A stretch of 13,224 nt of DNA, from positions 1 through 13,224 of the forward strand of contig JBAYFO010000078.1 of the NCBI GenBank assembly GCA_041667115.1. Reading direction: 5' to 3'. Position numbers and translations under genes: made by a program. Source of the DNA: UBA1563 sp041667115. GTDB taxonomy: Bacteria > Bacteroidota > Ignavibacteria > Ignavibacteriales > Ignavibacteriaceae. Each line of letters starts with the position of its first letter. The stretch's first letter is position 1. Shown piece by piece: positions 1-7,741 of the stretch. The notes under the pieces were generated by a model. That model made no database searches, was not told where the DNA came from, and worked only from the letters and a program-made list of their open reading frames with translations.

Positions 1-425
1 AAAAGGAACTCAGAATAGGATAAATAGTTTCGTTCAGTCGGCCAATTATCACTTTCCCCGAATCCTCTCCAATCGAAAGTAAAAACATTAAATCCTTTTA
101 CTACCAATTGTTTTGCATACCAAAGCAGCCAGGACATATTTTGCGCATCACCATCACAAATTATTATCGTTGGTTTTGGAACATCATCAATCTCTTTATA
201 ATTCTTATAACATAAAGTTGTATCACAAGTGAGTAATAGTTTAGAAGAATCTTGCGCGGGATAAAACCATCCTTTAAGTTTATAACCATCTGAGGTTATA
301 AATGACATTTCTTCATAAACGATATTATACCATTCGGGTTTTAATATGTACTTCTTGACCGGATTTATAGCAAATAGAGAACTATGAATAAGTATAACGC
401 TTAAAATCAAATAAAATTTTTTCAT
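1..425 (-). CDS. secreted alpha/beta hydrolase, N-terminal part (cut by window edge)
   Basis: I translated this by hand: an ATG at 425-423 opens a frame with no stop to the left edge, giving 141 residues. Residues 1-19 (MKKFYLILSVILIHSSLFA) are a signal peptide, so the protein is exported. Residues about 42-52 (SFITSDGYKLKGWFYP) resemble the start of serine-hydrolase domains that act on acyl or peptide bonds. Residues about 114-125 (VFTFDWRGFGES) are the conserved strand-turn of alpha/beta hydrolases (consensus hDxRGxGxS). The nucleophile serine and the rest of the triad lie beyond the edge, so substrate and activity cannot be judged. It reads toward the left, away from the rest of the window. 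The fold assignment is sound; the function is unknown. Confidence 0.8.
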   Translation of the reverse strand, partial: MKKFYLILSVILIHSSLFAINPVKKYILKPEWYNIVYEEMSFITSDGYKLKGWFYPAQDSSKLLLTCDTTLCYKNYKEIDDVPKPTIIICDGDAQNMSWLLWYAKQLVVKGFNVFTFDWRGFGESDNWPTERNYLSYSEFL

Positions 426-495
426 TTTTCTACCAACAGCTATTTATATATCCAACAATGTGTTCTACTAAAATTCAATCTCTATCAGCTACTTA

Positions 496-1074
496 TCACG
501 CCGTTTTTATTCCTAACCAACCGGATAATTGTTTCTTATTCTGAAAATAAAAATCCATTCCTAAACCGATGCCAAATCCAATTAATATACCATACCGCGC
601 TGTTAAATAAATAAATTCCATCGGCGGCAAACCAGCTTTTGCGTTTACCATATAGACAATAATTCCGCACGCAGCATTTATTAAACCGTAGATTAGGGCT
701 AATGCAAAACTTCTTAAGTAAAATTTTATTTGCGGATTTTTTTGTATGAATTGATAATAAAACTTAACGGAAAGAAAAATGCCTACAATAAAAAAAACAT
801 CTCTTATTACATACGTCAATGATATTTCTCTTCCAGTAAATAGTACAAGATTCAAAAATAGTACAAGAAGGATGCTGAAAACCTGTTCTTTTGTTGACGT
901 ATATTTTAATAAGCTAAAGAATAAGGCTCCAATAAATCCGTTAGCTACAAACTGAAAATTCGATAGTGTCGGGTTAAAAATTGAAGTGTTGAAAAAAACA
1001 AATCCAATTAGGATACTCCCCAACATTCCCACTAAAGTCATTAAGAAAATTTGATCCATTTTACCATTTTTCAT
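496..1074 (-). CDS. hypothetical six-helix inner-membrane protein
   Basis: 192 residues, very hydrophobic. Likely membrane helices lie at about 10-29, 41-58, 65-81, 89-110, 121-143 and 155-175, with short charged loops between them (KNPQIK near 112-117, FQNKKQ near the C-terminus). I do not recognise the family and see no catalytic or transport motif. The ATG is preceded by AGAGG with six bases of spacing, which supports the first methionine; a second ATG five codons later is less well placed. The gene stands alone: 70 bases separate it from the hydrolase downstream, and 131 bases separate it from aguA upstream. An integral membrane location is well supported; any role is not. Confidence 0.75.
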   Translation of the reverse strand: MKNGKMDQIFLMTLVGMLGSILIGFVFFNTSIFNPTLSNFQFVANGFIGALFFSLLKYTSTKEQVFSILLVLFLNLVLFTGREISLTYVIRDVFFIVGIFLSVKFYYQFIQKNPQIKFYLRSFALALIYGLINAACGIIVYMVNAKAGLPPMEFIYLTARYGILIGFGIGLGMDFYFQNKKQLSGWLGIKTA

Positions 1075-1180
1075 ATCAAACCTCTTTTTTTATGATACTT
1101 GTTAACTCAAATTAATGCAACACCATTTGCTAAACAAAAATAATCACGAAATGTCCCTCCTCCCAACCATGTACGGATTC

Positions 1181-1208
1181 ATTCAAGTTTCCAAATTCGT
1201 AATTCCTA
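1181..1208 (-). repeat. degenerate heptamer tract at the aguA stop codon
   Basis: Read on the plus strand the units are ATTCAAG, TTTCCAA, ATTCGTA and ATTCCTA, with TTC at the same place in each (every seven bases, four units). On the minus strand this is GAA every seven bases, starting in the TAG stop codon of aguA (1206-1208). It is the most degraded of the five tracts and would not stand out without the others. Confidence 0.5.
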
Positions 1209-2258
1209 ATTTATTTCTCCCGGTATTTCATGCGATAAACAATGCAGCGTTCCCAATCCCCACACAAGATCAACTGCATGGATACCAATGACTTTTCTTT
1301 CCGGAAAAAGTTCGGAAAGAATTCCTAAAGCAGTTCTATCTTTTTCATCATTAAACGTTGGAACCAGCACCATTCCGTTTGCTATATAAAAATTTGCATA
1401 GCTCGCCGGAAGTTTCATCCCGTCAAATTTCATCGGGGACGGCATGGGAAGCGAGATCACTTCTAACTTGCTGCCGGATGCTGTAGTTTCACTTTGTAAT
1501 CTTTCGGCATTTTCATTCAGCAACTTATAATTTTCGTCGTGTGGATTTTCTTCCCGGCAAAGCACAACGGTCTTTTCATTTACAAAGCGGCATAAGTCAT
1601 CAACATGCCCGTGCGTATCGTCTCCGGTAATTCCTTTTCCCAGCCAGATAATCTTTTCAATCCCTAAATATTTATTGAACACAGCTTCGTAATCACTTTT
1701 TGTAAAACCGGGATTTCTTGTTTGTGTTTTTTCATCTAGCAAACATTCTTCCGTGGTTAAAAGCGTTCCGTTTCCATTTGAATCAATCGCGCCGCCCTCA
1801 AGCACAACATGCCGATCATTATATTTTGCAATAGTTAAAGGAAGGTTTAATGTTTTAGAAATTTGTTCCGGAATTTTCCTGTCGAGTTTCCAGTTATCAT
1901 ATTTTGCCCAGCCGTTAAAAAGAAAATGGACTGCCTCTGTTTTATTCTTCCTCTTCACAAATGCGGGAGAAGAATCTCGCATCCATCCTCTATCGGTTTT
2001 CTTAACTATAAATTGAATGTTGGAAGGATCAACATAGTTTTTCCAGAAGACTCTTTCTGCGCTCTTTTTGTGTGCGGCATTCTGAACGACAATCCATATT
2101 TTTTCATTCGGAGAAAGATAGCGTACAATTTCTCCATATACCCACTGGATCGGAGTAAACTTACCGGGCCAATCTTCTCTGTTTGCCGGCCAGGCTATTA
2201 AGGTTGCGTCATGTTGTTCCCATTCGGCGGGAAGCCGAACTGCATTTCTATTTTTCAT
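1206..2258 (-). CDS. aguA: agmatine deiminase
   Basis: Hydrolyses agmatine to N-carbamoylputrescine and ammonia, the first step of the arginine-decarboxylase route to putrescine, in the cytoplasm. It belongs to the peptidylarginine-deiminase-like family (guanidino-modifying fold). With the start chosen here the protein has 350 residues, near the family norm. The whole active site is visible: WMRD (W92, D95), EGG (E154), THGHVDD (H218, D220) and the nucleophile C340 in GTLHCLSHE close to the C-terminus. I use the ATG at 2258-2256 because the mature-looking sequence MKNRNAVRLPAEWEQHDA begins there, with GGAAGAG about nine bases upstream. An upstream ATG at 2318 would add 20 residues with no family counterpart. 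AguB, the next enzyme, lies at 3339-4235 beyond a divergent prolyl-isomerase gene. Confidence 0.95.
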   Translation of the reverse strand: MKNRNAVRLPAEWEQHDATLIAWPANREDWPGKFTPIQWVYGEIVRYLSPNEKIWIVVQNAAHKKSAERVFWKNYVDPSNIQFIVKKTDRGWMRDSSPAFVKRKNKTEAVHFLFNGWAKYDNWKLDRKIPEQISKTLNLPLTIAKYNDRHVVLEGGAIDSNGNGTLLTTEECLLDEKTQTRNPGFTKSDYEAVFNKYLGIEKIIWLGKGITGDDTHGHVDDLCRFVNEKTVVLCREENPHDENYKLLNENAERLQSETTASGSKLEVISLPMPSPMKFDGMKLPASYANFYIANGMVLVPTFNDEKDRTALGILSELFPERKVIGIHAVDLVWGLGTLHCLSHEIPGEIN

Positions 2259-2506
2259 GTAATTTTCTCTTCCAAGATTTATTTTCTTTACAAAAATTAC
2301 GGAAAATTTTATAAACATTTAGATTAGCTGACAACAGCTTCAAAATGCTGTTCCGGCAAAAATAATTTAAAACTTTTTCAATCGTAAAACGACCAAATAG
2401 AGATGAGAAAAATTATTTCCAGAATCTTTCCTGTTTGTTTCTCATTTCCGTTGAAAGTATTTTCACAGCGTATTAATTAAAAAATAATCTACATAAAGGA
2501 AAAAGA
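2259..2506. other. divergent intergenic region between aguA and the FKBP gene
   Basis: This 248-base A+T-rich gap must hold the promoters of both aguA (leftward) and the prolyl isomerase (rightward). The only structure I can point to is an inverted repeat, AACAGC (2333-2338) and GCTGTT (2347-2352) with an eight-base loop, which could be an operator or a short hairpin. I see no convincing -35/-10 pair, only TTGAAA at 2451-2456 without a good partner. No small gene is supported. Confidence 0.4.
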
Positions 2507-3262
2507 ATGAAAGTGTTAAAATTATTGGTGTTGACCTTAATGTTGTTCTCGGTTGCTTTTGCACAGAATAAAAAACAATCAACAAAAAAAGGAACCCCGG
2601 CTCCGGTAGTGCTAAAAACTCAGGCGGATTCAATCAGTTATGCTATCGGACAAAATATTTATGGCAGTTTAAAAGACCCGTTGATTCAAATTAATCTTGA
2701 TGTTTTAATTGCTTCTCTCAAAGATGCGGCAGTTGAAAAACCTCTGTTCCCGCAGGAAAAAACTATCCAGATATTAACGGAATTGAACACAAAAATGCAA
2801 GAGCGCCAAGCCGCTGTGCAAAAGGCTGCAGAAGAAAAAAAGAAAGCTGAAATGGCTCCCATGATAGAAAAGAATAAAAAAGAGGGAACTGCTTTTCTTG
2901 AAGAAAATAAAAAGAAAGAAGGCGTTGTAACAACCGCAAGTGGACTTCAATATAAAATTCTTTCAAAAGGAACCGGTGAAGTTTCGCCAAAAGCAACCGA
3001 TAAAGTAAAAGTTCACTACAAAGGAACGCTTTTAGACGGAAAAGTATTTGACAGTTCGTATGAAAGAAATCAACCTGCTGAGTTTCCGCTTAACCAGGTA
3101 ATAAAAGGCTGGACAGAAGGATTGCAATTAATGCACGTTGGAGATAAGTTCCAATTTTTTATTCCATACGAACTTGCTTACGGTGAAATGGGGCGCGGAG
3201 AAACAATTCCTCCGGCAACAGTTTTAACTTTTGAAGTAGAGTTGCTGGATATTGTAAAATAA
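2507..3262 (+). CDS. secreted FKBP-type peptidyl-prolyl cis-trans isomerase (FkpA/Mip-like)
   Basis: Catalyses cis-trans isomerisation of X-Pro bonds and probably acts as a folding helper in the envelope. Of 251 residues, 1-19 form a signal peptide ending VAFA before Q20. About 38-140 form the helical FKBP N-terminal dimerisation domain with a highly charged Lys/Glu coiled-coil stretch (about 97-138). About 145-250 are the FKBP catalytic domain. The pocket residues of FKBP12 are all present: Y171, F181, D182, V198, I199, W202, Y225 and F242. The ATG is preceded by AAAGGA with six bases of spacing. There is no lipobox cysteine, so a soluble periplasmic protein is likely. It is the only plus-strand gene here, is transcribed alone, and ends in a strong hairpin. 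It sits between aguA and aguB without an obvious functional link to them. Confidence 0.93.
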   Translation: MKVLKLLVLTLMLFSVAFAQNKKQSTKKGTPAPVVLKTQADSISYAIGQNIYGSLKDPLIQINLDVLIASLKDAAVEKPLFPQEKTIQILTELNTKMQERQAAVQKAAEEKKKAEMAPMIEKNKKEGTAFLEENKKKEGVVTTASGLQYKILSKGTGEVSPKATDKVKVHYKGTLLDGKVFDSSYERNQPAEFPLNQVIKGWTEGLQLMHVGDKFQFFIPYELAYGEMGRGETIPPATVLTFEVELLDIVK

Positions 3263-3272
3263 TTTTAGTTTG

Positions 3273-3311
3273 AAGTAACCGGTGATTTACAAAACTGATC
3301 ACCGGTTATTT
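3273..3311 (+). terminator. hairpin terminator after the FKBP gene
   Basis: TAACCGGTGAT (3276-3286) and ATCACCGGTTA (3298-3308) form a perfect 11-bp stem with an 11-base loop, extendable by A-T and G-U pairs on the outside. The sequence after it on the plus strand is T-rich (TTTCAATTTT). It starts ten bases after the TAA stop. The convergent aguB gene ends at 3339, so the hairpin may also stop some leftward transcription, though the minus-strand flank is less U-rich. Confidence 0.8.
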
Positions 3312-3338
3312 CAATTTTGACATTTCACTTTTAACTTT

Positions 3339-4235
3339 TCAATCAATAAACCGTTTCGTAATCTCACCATAAGCATCAATTCTTCTGTCGCGTAAAAATG
3401 GCCAATTGCGGCGCACATCTTCAAGATGCGCAAGATCGATTTCTGCAAGAAGAATCTCTTCTTTATCGGTTGAAGCTTCCGCCAGCATAACTCCTTGCGG
3501 ATCGCAAATAAAAGATGAGCCCCAGAATTCAAGTCCCGCTTGCGTTTCAACAGTTTTTTCAAATCCAACGCGGTTTGCCGAAGCGACATACACACCGTTT
3601 GCAATTGCGTGGCTTCGCTGAATAGTGATCCATGAATCACGCTGAGCCTTTCCATACTGTTCTTTTTCATAAGGATGCCAGCCGATAGCCGTTGGATAAA
3701 AAAGCGTTGTAGCCCCTTGTAATGCGGTCAATCGCGCCCCTTCAGGGAACCACTGATCCCAGCAAATAAGTGTTCCGATCTTTCCGGTTTTTGTTTGAAA
3801 GGCTTTGAATCCTAAATCACCCGGAGTGAAATAATATTTTTCGTAGAAAGCCGGATCATCCGGGATATGCATTTTCCGGTAAGTTCCGAGTATTTTTCCA
3901 TCCGAATTAATAATGACCGAAGTGTTGTGATAAAGTCCGTTCGCACGTTTTTCAAATATAGGAACGATGATGCTGACTTTATTTTCTTTGGCAGTTTTTT
4001 GAAATGTTAAAGTTGATGGTCCGGGAATAGTTTCAGCTAAATTAAAAAGTGACGCATCTTCCTTCTGACAAAAATACTGGGAGCGGTACAATTCCGGAAG
4101 GCAGACAACATTGGCGCCTTGCTTCGCGGCTTTCTTTACCCACTCAACTGCTTTCTTCATATTTTTATTTGCATCAGCAGAAAAAGCAAGTTGCAGAACA
4201 CCAACGGTATAATTCTCATTGTTTTTCTTTTTCAT
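3339..4235 (-). CDS. aguB: N-carbamoylputrescine amidase
   Basis: Hydrolyses N-carbamoylputrescine to putrescine, ammonia and CO2, following AguA in polyamine synthesis. It is a 298-residue nitrilase-superfamily enzyme, a normal length. The catalytic triad is visible: E48 in CLPELY, K121 in YRKMHIPDD and C158 in LICWDQWFPE. The CWDQWFPE context and the C-terminal FLRDRRIDAYG block are characteristic of the carbamoylputrescine amidase branch rather than of general nitrilases or beta-ureidopropionase. The ATG follows AAAGG by about 12 bases. Only 15 bases separate it from the stop codon of the MORN-repeat gene upstream, so the two are probably cotranscribed. Its partner aguA is on the same strand but beyond the FKBP gene. 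Confidence 0.94.
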   Translation of the reverse strand: MKKKNNENYTVGVLQLAFSADANKNMKKAVEWVKKAAKQGANVVCLPELYRSQYFCQKEDASLFNLAETIPGPSTLTFQKTAKENKVSIIVPIFEKRANGLYHNTSVIINSDGKILGTYRKMHIPDDPAFYEKYYFTPGDLGFKAFQTKTGKIGTLICWDQWFPEGARLTALQGATTLFYPTAIGWHPYEKEQYGKAQRDSWITIQRSHAIANGVYVASANRVGFEKTVETQAGLEFWGSSFICDPQGVMLAEASTDKEEILLAEIDLAHLEDVRRNWPFLRDRRIDAYGEITKRFID

Positions 4236-4250
4236 AATTTTTTTTGCCTT

Positions 4251-5576
4251 TTAATACCCGTAAGAGCTAATTGTAGAGCCGTCGCGGTCATATTTTTTAC
4301 TTCGTTGTAAAATTCCGTCCTGATAAAACTCTTCTTTAGAAATCTTTCCATCGCTATAAAATTCTTTTCCCATACCATCCAATATGCCGTTGTAATATGG
4401 TTCAATTTTTACAATCTGTCCGATTTTATTATAAACTTTTTTATCTCCGGTAATCTCGCCATTGCGGTAAACTCCAACCGATTCTGTCAATCCATTTTCA
4501 TAATAAGTCTGAAACACTCCATTCACAATTCTATTTTCATAATGAAACGCCGCGGCGAGGTTTCCGTTAAGAAAATACAAAAGAGCAATGCCGTTCGGTT
4601 TATCGGCAACAAATATTTTTTCTCCTTTTAAGAGACCGTTCTCGTAAAATGATTTTTCAGAACTTTCTTTATGCCCATTTAAATAATCCGATTCTGACGA
4701 GACAATTCCATTTTCAAAAAAAGTGAATGATCTGTCCTGCAACGTATCGTTCTTATAATTCCATTCTTCTTTTAGGAATCCACTTTCGTAAAACTTTTTC
4801 ATCGATCCGGTTTTCTTCCCGTCTTTCAAAAACACTTCTGATTTCAATCCACCGTTATTATAATAGGTGCGGTCATACTTTTCGTGCGATTCCTGCTTTC
4901 CTAGATAATCATAACGAATTCGGTTAACAAGTTCATCATTAACGTACGTATCTTTTACTCTCAGCAACCCGGCGGAATCGTAGATTAATACGTCGCCGAC
5001 TATTTTATCGTCTAGATAGTTTGCTTCAAGCGAGACAATATGGTTATCAAAATATACTTTCGTTTTCCCGTTCTGCTTTCCATTAACAAAACTTCTTTCA
5101 ACTTCAACTTTACCCGAACGGAAATATGTTTTTGAAATTCCGTTTAGCTTTCCGTTTTGATAGACCCACTCGCCTTGCAGTTCACCGGTTTTGTAATAGG
5201 TTTTTGTAACTCCTTCCAGCAAGCCAACAAGATAGTTTTGTTCAGACCACAATTTGCCGTTCTCGTAATACCAGCGCGCTAGTCCGTCCTTCAAACCGTT
5301 ATGAAACGTCCATTCAATACTTAACAAGCCGTCTTCAAAATATATTTTAGAAACGCCTTCCTCCTTCCCGTTCGCGAAGCTCCATTCTTTCCATACCTTA
5401 CCGGAGGGATAGAACTCTTTCAAGATTCCATCCGCTTTTCCATCAACATATTCTCCTTCGGTCTTTAGTTGACCGCCTGGATAATAGGTTTTCTTCACTT
5501 CTCTTTGATCTGTTTGAGCTAAGACCGACACGGAAATGAGAATGGAAAAGAGAAATTTGCTTATAATTTTTACCAC
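4251..5576 (-). CDS. secreted MORN-variant repeat protein
   Basis: A protein of 441 residues from a proposed GTG start (5576-5574). That start gives a clean signal peptide, MVKIISKFLFSILISVSVLA before Q21. The open frame extends up to a TTG at 5714, but that would put 46 low-quality residues before the signal peptide. The rest is about sixteen tandem units of 24 residues with the pattern (Y/F)Y-x-(N/S/G)-G-x-(L/V)-x5-(Y/F)-x-(N/D)-G-(K)-x-x-G, the MORN-variant repeat found in many Bacteroidota secreted proteins. One unit near the middle (about residues 198-235) is longer and irregular. Such repeats form elongated beta-hairpin stacks that may bind other proteins or envelope polymers; no enzyme motif is present. 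It precedes aguB by 15 bases, probably in one transcript. Confidence 0.85.
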   Translation of the reverse strand: MVKIISKFLFSILISVSVLAQTDQREVKKTYYPGGQLKTEGEYVDGKADGILKEFYPSGKVWKEWSFANGKEEGVSKIYFEDGLLSIEWTFHNGLKDGLARWYYENGKLWSEQNYLVGLLEGVTKTYYKTGELQGEWVYQNGKLNGISKTYFRSGKVEVERSFVNGKQNGKTKVYFDNHIVSLEANYLDDKIVGDVLIYDSAGLLRVKDTYVNDELVNRIRYDYLGKQESHEKYDRTYYNNGGLKSEVFLKDGKKTGSMKKFYESGFLKEEWNYKNDTLQDRSFTFFENGIVSSESDYLNGHKESSEKSFYENGLLKGEKIFVADKPNGIALLYFLNGNLAAAFHYENRIVNGVFQTYYENGLTESVGVYRNGEITGDKKVYNKIGQIVKIEPYYNGILDGMGKEFYSDGKISKEEFYQDGILQRSKKYDRDGSTISSYGY

Positions 5577-5899
5577 TTTTTTCTTTGAATTTTTCGATAC
5601 AAAATTAGGATTATTTTGTGATAGAATGAAATTGGAAAGATGGGTGATGGTTGACGGGAAAATCAGTACATGAATGAATGGTTGCATGACTGCAGGAAAA
5701 TTAAATCCATTCAATCATGCATCCTTAGCGTGGTATAGCCGACAACCAAACTTTTTTGATCTCAGAACAGGAATTAACGATTTTTGATTTTAGAAGTTAA
5801 AAACAAATCGAAAATCGCTATTCGCTAATCCTTGTTCGTAAATCTTGGCCAAAAAACAAGAATTTAACTGAGGATACCATTCAACCATTCCAAGAGGAT
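5577..5899. other. intergenic region between the leuD-like and MORN genes
   Basis: This 323-base gap holds the heptamer tract at 5806-5847 and otherwise nothing I can name. A small CTTG/CAAG hairpin around 5843-5860 is next to an A-run, but it is too short to call a terminator for the leuD-like gene. The promoter of the MORN/aguB unit should lie here. Part of the gap (5577-5714) is open in the MORN frame but does not look coding. Confidence 0.4.
5806..5847 (-). repeat. heptamer tract downstream of the leuD-like gene
   Basis: Six consecutive seven-base units on the plus strand: AATCGAA, AATCGCT, ATTCGCT, AATCCTT, GTTCGTA and AATCTTG. Each has TC at positions 3-4. On the minus strand they read as NNCGATT-like units (GATT, GAAC or GAAT at the same place). 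The tract starts 52 bases after the leuD-like stop codon, further from the gene than the other tracts. Confidence 0.6.
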
Positions 5900-6403
5900 T
5901 TAATTCTTCCCCGATTTCTCCAACAACTTTTTCTTTGTGTACGCGATCAATCCACCGGCATCAATAATTGCTTGGCGCGCTTGAGGCAGCGGTTCAATCG
6001 CAAATTTCTTTCCGCTGATCTTGTTAACAATTTCTGTTTCGCTTATCTCAAGTTCATCGCCTTCGTTTGCTTCAATAGTTGGACAAATAATTGTCCGCAA
6101 ACCAAGATTTATGGAATTCTGCAAAAATATTCTGGCAAAATTTCTTGCAATGATAATTAATTCCCATCCTTTTAATGTTGATGCAGCTTGTTCCCTTGAA
6201 GAACCGCAGCCGAAATTATTATTGGCAACAATCGCACTGTTCGGAGGAACTTGTTTGCTGTTCAACTTTGTATTGAGTTCTTTCTCGTCCATAAAAGCAT
6301 ATTGCGGCGTTTCCGTAGGAAGTACCGTCGCCATAAATCTTCCCGGATAAATTGTGTCGGTAGAGATATCATCACCAAATTTAGTAATTACTTTTGAAAG
6401 CAT
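5900..6403 (-). CDS. leuD: aconitase-family dehydratase small subunit (LeuD-like)
   Basis: The swivelling small subunit of a two-subunit hydro-lyase that moves a hydroxyl group between neighbouring carbons of a 2- or 3-substituted malate. Its 167 residues match the short archaeal-type LeuD/homoaconitase small subunits rather than the roughly 200-residue enterobacterial LeuD. NNFGCGSSREQA at 62-73 is the conserved core motif that contacts the substrate. The N-terminal motif GDDISTDTIYPGR (10-22) is also typical. The specificity loop that follows reads FMAT (23-26), unlike the YL-type sequence usual at this point. The ATG lies one base after the stop codon of the large subunit, and its AGGAG site sits inside that gene's last codons, so translation is probably coupled. 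Leucine synthesis is the default role, but the neighbours allow another C5 or C6 acid. Confidence 0.88.
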   Translation of the reverse strand: MLSKVITKFGDDISTDTIYPGRFMATVLPTETPQYAFMDEKELNTKLNSKQVPPNSAIVANNNFGCGSSREQAASTLKGWELIIIARNFARIFLQNSINLGLRTIICPTIEANEGDELEISETEIVNKISGKKFAIEPLPQARQAIIDAGGLIAYTKKKLLEKSGKN

Positions 6404-6404
6404 T

Positions 6405-7697
6405 TTAATTCACTCCTTTCGATGGATCAGTTATGATGCCGGTAATTGCACTCGCCGCAGCTACTGCAGGCGAGCAAAGATAGACGTCGGCATTTGGATT
6501 GCCCTGTCTTCCTTTAAAATTTCTATTCGTTGTTGAAAGGGAAACTTCCTTATCTCCCAACGCTCCTTGATGAACTCCCAAACAGCATCCACAGCCGGGA
6601 TTCATAACCACAGCACCGGCGCTAATAAAATCCATGATATATCCAGCACTTAACGCTTCTTTATAAATTTTCCAGGAAGCCGGAAAGATGAGCATTCTTG
6701 TATCTTGATTAACTTTTTTTCCTCTTAAAATATTTGCGGCTATTTCAAGATCGTCCAACCTTCCGTTTGTACATGAACCAATTACGATCTGATTAATTTT
6801 AATTCCTACCACAGCACTAATTGGTTTTACGTTATCAACTGTATGGGGACAAGCGATCTGCGAAGTGAGTTTACTTGCATCAATTTCAACTACATGTTCA
6901 TAGCTCGCGTCAGCGTCTGGCAAAACCGGCTCAATGTTCTCGGTTACTCCGGCAACTTCGCGCAAGTAGCGAACGGTTTCTTCATCAGCAGGTACAATGC
7001 CTGCGGTTGCACCCGCTTCAACGCTCATGTTGCTAAGCACAAGTCTACCGGAAGTTGACATTTTTTTGATTGTCTCTCCGTGAAACTCGATTACTTTAAA
7101 GTTTGCACCTTGCGCAGAAATTTTTCCAATGAGATGAAGAATAAGATCTTTTGGTGAAACATATTCCGGTAACTCGCCGGTAACCACAACTTTTATCGTG
7201 CCCGGGACTTCAACGTTCAAGACGGTTCCTAGCGCCCACACACTTGCCATTTCCGTTGCACCGATTCCGAATGAGAATGCTCCAAGCGCTCCGTGCGTTG
7301 TAGTATGACTATCTGTTCCAACAACAACATAGCCGGGACGAACGTAACCATTCTCCGGTAAAATTTGATGACAGATTCCCCCTTCATCTCCGCGGATGTC
7401 GTGAAATTTTGTAATCCCTTGAGCAGCAACAAACTCGCGAATTTTTTTATGATTTGTTGCTGTCTTACTGCTTTCGGCGGGGATACGGTGATCGAAAATG
7501 ATTGCAATTTTAGATGGATCCCAAACGTTCGGTTCAAGTCCGGTACCGCTATACACATCTAAAAATTGATTGATTACCAACGCTGCATTTTCGTGAGACA
7601 TTGCAACGTCAACAGCAGGCTCAACAACATCGCCAACTTTTACGGATGCTTGTCCTGTTGCTTTTGCTAAGATTTTTTGAACTATGGTCATTCCCAT
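6405..7697 (-). CDS. leuC: aconitase-family dehydratase large subunit (LeuC-like)
   Basis: The catalytic [4Fe-4S] subunit paired with the adjacent LeuD-like protein. At 430 residues it is the shorter archaeal-type LeuC/homoaconitase large chain (enterobacterial LeuC is about 466). Cluster ligands are C309 in GSCTNGRLDD, and C369 and C372 in NPGCGCCLG; C371 is an extra cysteine between them. FDHRIPAESS (68-77) and GTDSHTTTHGALGAF (127-141) are active-site blocks of the family. The first ATG has GGAG ten bases upstream; a second ATG two codons later is less well spaced. The known range of this branch includes isopropylmalate, citramalate/citraconate, homocitrate and dimethylmalate, so the substrate is open. 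It lies 44 bases downstream of a small secreted-protein gene and directly before the small subunit. Confidence 0.9.
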   Translation of the reverse strand: MGMTIVQKILAKATGQASVKVGDVVEPAVDVAMSHENAALVINQFLDVYSGTGLEPNVWDPSKIAIIFDHRIPAESSKTATNHKKIREFVAAQGITKFHDIRGDEGGICHQILPENGYVRPGYVVVGTDSHTTTHGALGAFSFGIGATEMASVWALGTVLNVEVPGTIKVVVTGELPEYVSPKDLILHLIGKISAQGANFKVIEFHGETIKKMSTSGRLVLSNMSVEAGATAGIVPADEETVRYLREVAGVTENIEPVLPDADASYEHVVEIDASKLTSQIACPHTVDNVKPISAVVGIKINQIVIGSCTNGRLDDLEIAANILRGKKVNQDTRMLIFPASWKIYKEALSAGYIMDFISAGAVVMNPGCGCCLGVHQGALGDKEVSLSTTNRNFKGRQGNPNADVYLCSPAVAAASAITGIITDPSKGVN

Positions 7698-7741
7698 AAA
7701 TTTATTTCTCCAGTTAATAATAAAAAATCGTTTTTTAGTCT

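Noticed and set aside
2259..2318. Longer aguA start at 2318
   Set aside because: The extra 20 residues match nothing in the family, and the ATG at 2258 has a ribosome-binding site and gives active-site numbering close to characterised agmatine deiminases.
3311..3670. 119-codon minus-strand frame overlapping aguB
   Set aside because: It lies in another frame of the well-supported aguB gene and has no family features or ribosome-binding site.
5577..5714. N-terminal extension of the MORN protein from the TTG at 5714
   Set aside because: It would place 46 residues before a perfect signal peptide; the GTG at 5576 begins exactly at that signal peptide.
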